In this document: in pieces, positions 57,122 to 64,000 of the stretch
Layout: each line of letters begins with the position of its first letter
Numbering within the stretch: position 1 is the first letter of the stretch
Assembly (NCBI RefSeq): GCF_000633255.1
Contig: NZ_AYMJ01000029.1
Span: 122,029 to 186,028, forward strand
Source of the DNA: Pseudomonas sp. H1h
GTDB lineage: Bacteria > Pseudomonadota > Gammaproteobacteria > Pseudomonadales > Pseudomonadaceae
DNA length: 64,000 nucleotides
Direction of reading: 5' to 3'
Made by a program: the position numbers and the translations under genes
Notes under the pieces: model-generated
Database searches by the model: none
Told to the model about the DNA's origin: nothing
The model's input: the letters and a program-made list of their open reading frames with translations, nothing else

Positions 57122-59233
57122 TCAGGCGCACAGCACCGACCGAATCATCTGCAACAATGCCTGCGGACTGTACGGTTTGCCCAACAAGTGCGTGTCCGGG
57201 CTCAACTGGTGGTTGCGCGAGATGATGTCGCGGGTGTGGCCGGAGGTGAACAGTACGGCCACCGCTGGGGTCTGGACCTTGGCCCATGCCGCCAGATCCG
57301 AACTTTTGATCAACCCCGGCATGACCACATCGGTAAAAATCAGATCCACTCTGGTGCCTTCCAGCAGTATCTGCATCGCCGCGTCGCCATTGCCGGCGGT
57401 CAGCACGCGGTAGCCCTCTTCGCGCAGCAACTCCACCGCCGAGGCTCGCACCGCCTCGTTGTCCTCGACCACCAGAATGGTTTCGTGGCCGCCACCCAGC
57501 TGCTTGCCGACACTCGGTGGCTGCGCGAGAACCGGGCGCAGGCTGCGCGGAAAGTACAACTGCACACGCGTGCCTTCGCCCACGATGCTGTCGATCTCGA
57601 CATGCCCGCCGCTTTGCTTGACGAAGCCGAACACCATGCTCAAACCGAGCCCGGTGCCTCGGCCGTCAGCCTTGGTGGTAAAAAACGGTTCGAACACCTG
57701 CTCAAGCATTTGCGGCGCAATGCCGGTGCCGGTATCGCTGACCATCACTCGCACGAAATCGCCGGCGACGATGCCTTTGCCCGCACAAAAGCTGCTGTCC
57801 AGTTGAGTATTGAGGGCGCTCAGGACAATGGTGCCCTCACCCTTCATCGCATCCCGGGCGTTGATCGCCAGGTTGAGAATGGCGTTTTCCAGTTGGTTGC
57901 GGTCGACATTGATATGCCACGGCTCTGGCGGCAGTTGCACGTCGATCTGAATGGTTTCGCCCAGTGCGCGCTGCAGCAATTCACCGACGCCATCGAAGAT
58001 CTGCCGCGGATCGCACACCGCCGGTGACAACGGCTGACGGCGGGCGAAGGCGAGCAATTGCGACGACAGCTTGGCGCCACGTTCAACCGCTGCCAGCGAG
58101 GCGCTGACCCGGCGTTGCACGTTGGCATTGCCCGGTTCATGCCGCGCCAGCAAATGCAGATTGCCGGCGATCACCTGCAGCAGGTTGTTGAAGTCGTGCG
58201 CCACACCGCCAGTGAGTCCGCCGATGGCTTCGAGCTTCTGCGACTGGCGCAATTGCTCTTCAGCGGCCAGCCGCGCCCCCACTTCATCGGCCACCCGTTG
58301 TTCAAGGTTGCGGGTGAATTTGAGCAAGGATTCTTCGGCGTTCTTGCGTTCATGGATGTCAATCAACACCCCGGGGAAACGAAACGGCGCACCGTGTTCA
58401 TCGAACTCGCACGCGCCACTGGCGAGAACCCACAGATAACTGCCGTCCGCGCGCAACACGCGATATTCGGCGTTGTATGGTTCGCCGGTCTGCACGCAAC
58501 GGGCAACCCGTTCCTGCACCCAGGCGAAGTCATCAGGGTGGATGCGCGACTCGGCGATTTCTTGCGCCAGATTGCTCAGGTCCTGATCCGGCGGATACGA
58601 AAACGTCCGGGCAAAACGCTCGTCCGCCGACAGCACATTGTTCTTCACGTCCCAGACAAACGAACCGAGCAAGGCCCCGGCATTCAGCGCCAGACGCACG
58701 CGCTCGTTATCGGCGCGGTAGGCGTTCTCGGCTGCCTGACGCAGGCGCTCGGAGCGCATGAACTCGGTGGTCTCGACCACCATTGCCATCACCCCGGCAG
58801 GCACGCCTTCATCGTTGGCCACCGGGCTGTAATACAAATCCATCCAGACGTCTTCAGGCACGCCGTCGCGCAGCAGCACCAGCTCCTTATTGCGGTAGGA
58901 CAAGGTGCCGCCTGCCAGGCAGGTGTCGACCACGTGCCGGTTGAATTCGGCGACTTCCGGCCAGCCCAGCTCCACCGGCACCCCCAGCAGATACGGGTGG
59001 CGGCCACCGGCAAACTGCGAATAGGCGTCGTTGTAGATCATGTACCCGGCGCGCCCCCAGAGCATGACCATCGGCAACGGTGAAGCCAGCATCAATTGCA
59101 CGGCGCTACACAGGCTGGCAGGCCAGGTGTCGAGTGGGCCGAGTTCGGTCTGGCGCCAGTCGAACGCGCAAATGCGCCCGGCCATCTCGCCTTTCCAGCC
59201 GTCACAACCGTGGCTATCGGATAAAAACTGCAT
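57122..59233 (-). CDS. Cytoplasmic hybrid histidine kinase (PAS-kinase-REC)
   Basis: 703 residues. Two PAS regions lie at about residues 40-165 and 185-300 (second: FSYPPDQDL, RIHPDDFAWVQERVARC). The HisKA box with GGVAHDFNNLLQVI and HATPase (DTGTGI, GTGLGLSMVFGF) follow, then a C-terminal receiver (LIFTDVVMPG). No membrane segment is seen. The gene reads leftward directly into the uvrA-like gene (68-base gap), hinting at shared transcription. The signal is unknown. Confidence 0.9.
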   Translation of the reverse strand: MQFLSDSHGCDGWKGEMAGRICAFDWRQTELGPLDTWPASLCSAVQLMLASPLPMVMLWGRAGYMIYNDAYSQFAGGRHPYLLGVPVELGWPEVAEFNRHVVDTCLAGGTLSYRNKELVLLRDGVPEDVWMDLYYSPVANDEGVPAGVMAMVVETTEFMRSERLRQAAENAYRADNERVRLALNAGALLGSFVWDVKNNVLSADERFARTFSYPPDQDLSNLAQEIAESRIHPDDFAWVQERVARCVQTGEPYNAEYRVLRADGSYLWVLASGACEFDEHGAPFRFPGVLIDIHERKNAEESLLKFTRNLEQRVADEVGARLAAEEQLRQSQKLEAIGGLTGGVAHDFNNLLQVIAGNLHLLARHEPGNANVQRRVSASLAAVERGAKLSSQLLAFARRQPLSPAVCDPRQIFDGVGELLQRALGETIQIDVQLPPEPWHINVDRNQLENAILNLAINARDAMKGEGTIVLSALNTQLDSSFCAGKGIVAGDFVRVMVSDTGTGIAPQMLEQVFEPFFTTKADGRGTGLGLSMVFGFVKQSGGHVEIDSIVGEGTRVQLYFPRSLRPVLAQPPSVGKQLGGGHETILVVEDNEAVRASAVELLREEGYRVLTAGNGDAAMQILLEGTRVDLIFTDVVMPGLIKSSDLAAWAKVQTPAVAVLFTSGHTRDIISRNHQLSPDTHLLGKPYSPQALLQMIRSVLCA

Positions 59234-59367
59234 CGATTGACTCGGTGTCCTGTGGTGTTTGCCCGATACATCGCGACGCCAAAACGCTGCGACGCCCGTC
59301 TGTTTCGAGCGCCGCCGGCCGCATTGGTTTCATTAGAGGTATAGCCGATTTCACATCTGGTTCGGGT

Positions 59368-60057
59368 TTAAACGCCGATCAGGTGTTTGAGCGGATGGTA
59401 GCCAGTTTTCATCTTCGCCGCGACGTCCAGAATCGCCTTTTCGATGCCGTTCAAATGCATGCAGGTCAACTCGATGGCAGCGCTCTGGTTACCCGCTTCG
59501 ATGTACTCGATCAGCCGCAGATGCTCGTCGTCGCGGCAGGCTTCGTGGCTGTCGTCATCCAGCGCGGCGGCGTACAGCGAGGCGCGGGAAATCAGCTTCT
59601 GGAACCAGTCGAGCAGTACCGGATTGTTCAGGCTGCGCGCCAGTTTGATGTGGAACTCGCCGAGCAGGTGGATCAGCCGCTCGTGGTCGCCCGCCGCGTG
59701 GGCCTCATCTTCCAGCAGCAGATGCTCACGCAGGTCCTGCATCGCGGCGGTGTCCTTGCGCCGACACAGTTCCGTGACGATGCCAATCTCGATCAGCCGC
59801 CGTGTTTCGAACAGCGAACGAATCTCTTCGTTGCTCGGCAGCGACACCGACGCACCTTTATTGGGCTCGGTGGTGACCAGTCCGTCGGCCTCCAATTGCT
59901 TGAGCGCAGCGCGCACCGACGTGCGGCTGACATTGAACAGTTCGGCCAGCGAGGCCTCGCCCAGCTTCATCCCCGGACGCAGCGAACGCTTGCTGATCGC
60001 CTCGTAAACCCCTTGGTAGACGCGGTCGACCGTGGTTTCCAGTTTCTTCTCGGTCAT
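59368..60057 (-). CDS. GntR-family regulator with FCD domain
   Basis: 229 residues: an N-terminal winged helix (VYEAISKRSLRPGMKLGEASLAELFNVSRTSVRAALKQLEADG) and an FCD ligand domain with the metal-site pattern EFHIKLARSL and CRDDEHLRLIEYIEAG. It is divergent from the polyamine-type ABC operon and likely controls it. A FCD-type operator is present in the shared gap. Confidence 0.92.
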   Translation of the reverse strand: MTEKKLETTVDRVYQGVYEAISKRSLRPGMKLGEASLAELFNVSRTSVRAALKQLEADGLVTTEPNKGASVSLPSNEEIRSLFETRRLIEIGIVTELCRRKDTAAMQDLREHLLLEDEAHAAGDHERLIHLLGEFHIKLARSLNNPVLLDWFQKLISRASLYAAALDDDSHEACRDDEHLRLIEYIEAGNQSAAIELTCMHLNGIEKAILDVAAKMKTGYHPLKHLIGV

Positions 60058-60165
60058 TGGAACACTCCTTTGGCGTCGGCAACCGGCCCCTGGCGATGGC
60101 TAGCCATGGAAAAAAGGGGGTTGCACACGCAGATTAATCCGGGTATTTCTAAATTGCATTCAGAT

Positions 60166-60177
60166 ATTGCATACAAT
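60166..60177. promoter_or_regulatory. GntR/FCD operator candidate
   Basis: ATTGCATACAAT is one base from the palindromic FCD operator core TTGTATACAA. It lies 20 bases before the ABC operon start and 109 before the gntR start, in the A+T-rich promoter gap. Confidence 0.55.
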
Positions 60178-60197
60178 AATTAGAGGATTGCACCATT

Positions 60198-61283
60198 ATG
60201 GGTCAACAAATAGCAATTGAAGTGCGTAACGTCTCCAAACGGTACTCTGATGACCCTGGCCTCGCGCCGGCCCTCGACAATGTTTCGGTCAATATTGCCG
60301 ACAACGAATTCTTCACCCTGCTCGGCCCTTCCGGCTGCGGCAAAACCACCCTTCTGCGCACCATTGCCGGTTTCGAGCACGTCAGCGAAGGCGAGATTCG
60401 CCTGGCCGGCGAGCCGGTCAATGATTTGCCGCCATTCAAGCGCCGGGTCAACACGGTGTTCCAGAGTTATGCGCTGTTTCCGCACATGAGTGTGGCGCAG
60501 AATATCGCCTTCGGCCTCGAGATGCAGGGTCTGGAGCGCAAGTTGATTCCAGATCGGCTCAACGAGATGCTCGCGTTGGTGCAAATGGAGCATCTGGCAG
60601 GACGCAAACCGGCCGAACTGTCCGGCGGTCAGCAGCAGCGCGTGGCTCTGGCCCGGGCACTGGCGCCGAAACCGAAAGTCTTGCTGCTGGATGAACCGCT
60701 GTCGGCGCTGGACTTGAAGCTGCGCAAGGAAATGCAGGTCGAACTCAAGCGCGTGCAGAAAGAGGCCGGGATCACCTTCATTTTCGTCACCCACGATCAG
60801 GAAGAAGCCCTGACCCTGTCCGATCGCATCGCGGTGATGTCCGCCGGCAAGATCCTGCAGATCGGCACCCCGACCGACATCTACGAACACCCGAAGCACC
60901 GTTTCGTCGCGCAGTTCATTGGCGACATCAACTTCCTCCCCGGCCAGCTCAAGCACGGCGCGCACAACGAAAAGCTCTTCGTGCCCAACGGCATGCCGGT
61001 GGAGATTGCCTGCCAGCCACAAGGTTTCGACGGCGGCAGCGTGCAACTGGCGTTCCGTCCTGAGCGTTCGCAACTGGTCGAGGCCAGCGAGCCGCATCAT
61101 CTGCGCGGGGTGATCGAAGCGGTGCTCTACGTTGGCACCGCCACGCTCTATCAGTGCCGGTTGAATAACGACATCAAAGTCATGCTGCGCGAAAACAACG
61201 AAGGCCTGAACCGTGGCCGTGCCGTGGGCGAACGCGTTGCCGTGCACCTGCCACCCCACGCCTGTCTGTTGATGGAGGCCTGA
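60198..61283 (+). CDS. Polyamine-type ABC transporter ATPase (PotA family)
   Basis: 361 residues. Walker A GPSGCGKTT (about 44-52), signature LSGGQQQRVALARAL, Walker B LLLDEPLSALD, H-loop FVTHDQEEA, and a C-terminal TOBE domain. The class imports putrescine/spermidine-like compounds. The ATG has AGAGG upstream. It is first in a four-gene operon; its stop is 1 base before the permease. Confidence 0.92.
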   Translation: MGQQIAIEVRNVSKRYSDDPGLAPALDNVSVNIADNEFFTLLGPSGCGKTTLLRTIAGFEHVSEGEIRLAGEPVNDLPPFKRRVNTVFQSYALFPHMSVAQNIAFGLEMQGLERKLIPDRLNEMLALVQMEHLAGRKPAELSGGQQQRVALARALAPKPKVLLLDEPLSALDLKLRKEMQVELKRVQKEAGITFIFVTHDQEEALTLSDRIAVMSAGKILQIGTPTDIYEHPKHRFVAQFIGDINFLPGQLKHGAHNEKLFVPNGMPVEIACQPQGFDGGSVQLAFRPERSQLVEASEPHHLRGVIEAVLYVGTATLYQCRLNNDIKVMLRENNEGLNRGRAVGERVAVHLPPHACLLMEA

Positions 61284-61284
61284 G

Positions 61285-62202
61285 ATGAGCGTCAGCAGCA
61301 CTTCCCCCGCTCTGAACCGCGCGCTGTTGCTCAGCCCGGTGGTGTTGACCCTGCTCGCTCTGATCGCCATCCCGTTGGGCATCATGGGCTACATCAGCCT
61401 GCTGCCGCGCAACACCTACGGCGGCGTCGACTGGCAGGCGCAATGGCAACTGCACAGTTACGTGCAGCTGTTTTTCCAGGAAGGTTTCGACGGCGAACTG
61501 GAACTGAACTGGGTCTACGCTCAGGCGCTATTGCGCTCGGTGTTGCAGGCCGGCGGCACCACGGTGTTGTGTTTCCTGTTCGGCTTTCCGGTGGCGCTGT
61601 GGATGTCGAGCCTGACCCCGCGCAGACGCAACCTGATGGTACTGCTCATCACCATACCGTTCTGGACCAACCTGCTGATCCGCAATTACGCGTGGCTGAT
61701 CATCCTCCGCGAACAGGGCTGGGTCGCCCAAAGCCTCAACGCGCTACTCCCCAGTGCCGGCGGCATCACCCTGCTCTACAACGACTTCGCTGTCAGCGTC
61801 GGGCTGGTCTACAGCTTTCTGCCGTTCATGATTTTGCCGATCTATTCGACCCTGGAAAAACTCGACTGGCGTCTGGTGGAGGCCGCATACGACCTCGGTG
61901 CGAATCGCTGGCATGCGCTGCGCCGGATCATCCTGCCGCTGTCGATGCCCGGGGTGATTGCCGGCGCGCTACTGGTGTTCGTGCCGAGCCTCGGCGCATT
62001 CATCACCCCGGCGATTCTCGGTGGCGGCAAGACGCTGATGATCGGCAATCTGATCCAGCAGCAGTTCGGCACCGCACGCAACTGGCCGCTGGGCAGTTCG
62101 CTGTCGTTCCTGTTGCTGGGGATCCTGCTGGTGTCGCTGGTGCTCTACGCCCTCTACAGCCGCAGCGCGGCGAAAACCCTCAACCGGGGAGCGAAAGCAT
62201 GA
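61285..62202 (+). CDS. Polyamine-type ABC transporter permease (PotB family)
   Basis: 305 residues, six membrane helices. The first helix starts at LLLSPVVLTLLALIAIPLG, and the cytoplasmic EAA loop is VEAAYDLGANRWHALRRIILPLSMPG. It pairs with the PotC-type protein, which its 3' end overlaps in an ATGA, indicating coupling. Confidence 0.92.
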   Translation: MSVSSTSPALNRALLLSPVVLTLLALIAIPLGIMGYISLLPRNTYGGVDWQAQWQLHSYVQLFFQEGFDGELELNWVYAQALLRSVLQAGGTTVLCFLFGFPVALWMSSLTPRRRNLMVLLITIPFWTNLLIRNYAWLIILREQGWVAQSLNALLPSAGGITLLYNDFAVSVGLVYSFLPFMILPIYSTLEKLDWRLVEAAYDLGANRWHALRRIILPLSMPGVIAGALLVFVPSLGAFITPAILGGGKTLMIGNLIQQQFGTARNWPLGSSLSFLLLGILLVSLVLYALYSRSAAKTLNRGAKA

Positions 62203-62987
62203 TCTCTCTGCACCTGAAAAAACTTCCGGCGACCCGGGAAATCAGCCTGCTGATCCTCGCCTATCTGTACCTGCCGATCCTCGTGCTGATCGTCTACAGC
62301 TTCAACGCCAACCGCTCGGCGACGGTGTGGACGGAGTTCTCCTTCGCCTGGTACGGACGGATTCTGGCCAACCCGTCGATCCAGACCGCAGCGCTGAACT
62401 CGATCATTGTCGCGACCATCGCCACGGTCTGCGCCACAGCGATTGCGCTGCTCGCGGCGCTGGCCACGTACCGACCGTTCTACGGACAGAAAATGGTCGA
62501 GGGCGGGATCAATCTGCCGCTGATCCTGCCGGAGATCGTCACCGCCGTGGCGACATTACTGCTGTTCATGGCGCTGGGCATCAAGCTCGGTTTGCTCACG
62601 GTGATCGTCGCGCACATCGGTTTCTGCATTCCCTTCGCCTACCTGCCGATCCGTGCCCGCCTCAACGACCTGGACAAGAGCCTGCTGGAGGCGGCCAACG
62701 ATCTGTACGCCAATCCGTGGCAGGTGTTCCGCCGCGTGACGCTGCCGTTGCTGTGGCCGGCGGTGCTGTCGGGCTCAGTGCTGGCGTTCGTGGTCAGCCT
62801 CGACGATTTCATCATGACGTTCTTCGTCGCAGGACCTGGTTCGACCACGTTGCCGGTGTACATCTTCTCGGCGATCAAGGCCGGGGTGACCCCGGAGATC
62901 AACGCAATCTCGACCCTGATGCTGGTGATTTCCATCGTTCTGGTGGTGCTGGCCTTCTGGCTGGGCCAACGCGGTAAACAACCATAA
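62199..62987 (+). CDS. Polyamine-type ABC transporter permease (PotC family)
   Basis: 262 residues, six helices starting at ISLLILAYLYLPILVLIVYSF. The EAA loop is LEAANDLYANPWQVFRRVTLPLLWPA. The start MISLHLKKLPATREI is taken because it overlaps the PotB stop as ATGA. It forms the channel with the preceding permease. Confidence 0.92.
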   Translation: MISLHLKKLPATREISLLILAYLYLPILVLIVYSFNANRSATVWTEFSFAWYGRILANPSIQTAALNSIIVATIATVCATAIALLAALATYRPFYGQKMVEGGINLPLILPEIVTAVATLLLFMALGIKLGLLTVIVAHIGFCIPFAYLPIRARLNDLDKSLLEAANDLYANPWQVFRRVTLPLLWPAVLSGSVLAFVVSLDDFIMTFFVAGPGSTTLPVYIFSAIKAGVTPEINAISTLMLVISIVLVVLAFWLGQRGKQP

Positions 62988-63002
62988 ATCTGGAGCGTTC
63001 TC

Positions 63003-64000
63003 ATGAAAGTCAAAAACATGCGTCTGGCAATATCCGGTCTGGCCCTGAGTTGTTTCACCGCGTTCGGCGCCCACGCCGCCGAGCCGAAGGAGCTGTTTTT
63101 CTACAACTGGACCGACTACTACCCGGTGGATTTGCTGGCCAAGTTCGAAAAGGAGACCGGGATCAAGGTCACCATGGACGGCTACGACAGCAACGAAACC
63201 CTGCTCGCCAAGTTGCAGGCCGGCGGCGCCGCGTATGACGTGATCGTGCCGTCGCAGTCGATCATGCAGACCCTGATCAAACAGGACCTGCTGCTGGAAA
63301 TCGACACGCCGACCCTGAGCAATTTTCAGTACGTCAAAGGCCCGTTCCGCGATCCGGGCTTCGACCCGGGGCGCAAGTTCTCGGCACCGTATCTGTGGGG
63401 CACCACCGGGTTTTCCTATGACAGTGCGCGAGTGCCCGGCGGCAAGCTGGATGACTCGTGGAAAGAGTTCTTCGAACCGCGCAAGGAGCTGCAAGGCCAA
63501 CTCGCCGCGCTCGATACCTCGAGCAGCGTGATCAATGCCGCCAGCCATTACCTGAACGTCGACGAATGCACGGAAAACCCGCAGGACGCCAAGCGCATCC
63601 TCGAACTGCTGCAGAAGCAGAAACCGTTCCTGAAAATGTACAGCTCGGACAACACCGTCGACCGCATGGCCTCGGGCGAAGTGATCATGATGCAGAACTG
63701 GAATGGCTCTACCGCGCGGGCCACCTTGCAGAAGAGCACGATCAAGTACGTGTATCCGCGTGAGGGCGTGGCGATGTTCCAGGACAACTTCGCCGTGCCG
63801 AAAAGCGCGCCGCATCCGGGCAACGCGAAGATCTTCATCGACTGGATGATGAAACCGGAAAACGCCGCCGCCGTGTCCAACGCCATTGCCTACGCCAACG
63901 GCATCCAGAGCGATGCGTTGCTCGACCCGAAATGGAAGGTCATGGACGCCATCAACATGCCCGAGGAATACGCCTCGCGCCTGCGCCCGGAAAAGGAATG
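63003..64000 (+). CDS. Polyamine-type periplasmic binding protein (PotD/PotF family), 3' end outside window
   Basis: At least 332 residues are visible; the stop lies past the window end. The signal peptide ends near AHAAEPK (about residue 26). Mature features are FYNWTDYYPVDLLAKFEKETG and AAYDVIVPSQSIMQTLIKQDLL, typical of PotD/PotF. It delivers the substrate to the three upstream transporter proteins. The exact ligand is not determined. Confidence 0.9.
   Translation, partial: MKVKNMRLAISGLALSCFTAFGAHAAEPKELFFYNWTDYYPVDLLAKFEKETGIKVTMDGYDSNETLLAKLQAGGAAYDVIVPSQSIMQTLIKQDLLLEIDTPTLSNFQYVKGPFRDPGFDPGRKFSAPYLWGTTGFSYDSARVPGGKLDDSWKEFFEPRKELQGQLAALDTSSSVINAASHYLNVDECTENPQDAKRILELLQKQKPFLKMYSSDNTVDRMASGEVIMMQNWNGSTARATLQKSTIKYVYPREGVAMFQDNFAVPKSAPHPGNAKIFIDWMMKPENAAAVSNAIAYANGIQSDALLDPKWKVMDAINMPEEYASRLRPEKE

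Overview
The window is chromosomal DNA of a fluorescent-group Pseudomonas. It has high G+C, the typical pseudomonad cob genes behind cobalamin riboswitches, cti, metH and the cysI/DUF934 pair. It also carries many copies of the Pseudomonas REP-like palindrome (core like GCGAGCAAGCCCGCTCCCAC). No rRNA, tRNA, CRISPR array, insertion sequence or prophage was seen. All identifications come from reading the protein and DNA sequence; no database search was run.

Layout. (1) 1-6134: two divergent vitamin B12 transcription units, each led by a cobalamin riboswitch: cobW-cobN leftward (cobN cut by the window edge) and cbtB-cbtA-cobE-cobM rightward. Between them lies a long inverted repeat with a CCAGAT hexamer array. 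(2) 6278-14290: nfuA, an acyltransferase, cti (fatty acid cis/trans isomerase) and metH, with a MetR-type box between cti and metH. (3) 14348-21406: a very large LRR toxin/effector gene with a C-terminal NEL-type E3 ubiquitin ligase domain, split by one in-frame amber codon just before the catalytic domain. (4) 21584-27938: housekeeping genes: DUF2970, a periplasmic binding protein, a 37-residue membrane peptide, cysI-DUF934, sohB, a histidine phosphatase and an SCP2 protein.

(5) 28106-43217: a leftward array fecI-fecR-TonB receptor (with STN domain)-second TonB receptor-yejABEF-type peptide ABC transporter, with a HoxX-like gene divergent from fecI. The same roughly 37-base element, followed by a hairpin, lies upstream of both receptors and of yejA. 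I read this as one cell-surface-signalling regulon that couples outer-membrane and inner-membrane uptake of one substrate. This is the most interesting system in the window. (6) 43278-47402: REP repeat clusters around a LysR regulator, a fatty-acid-hydroxylase/SRPBCC fusion and an SMP-30/strictosidine-synthase-like protein.

(7) 47403-54320: small proteins (acidic 54-aa, YdcH-like, DUF4142), then a six-gene coupled stressosome operon: rsbR, rsbS, rsbT, an RsbX/SpoIIE-like phosphatase, a histidine kinase and a REC-PAS-kinase-REC hybrid. (8) 54421-64000: a UvrA paralogue with an upstream hybrid kinase, then a GntR/FCD regulator divergent from a polyamine-type ABC transporter whose binding-protein gene runs off the window end.
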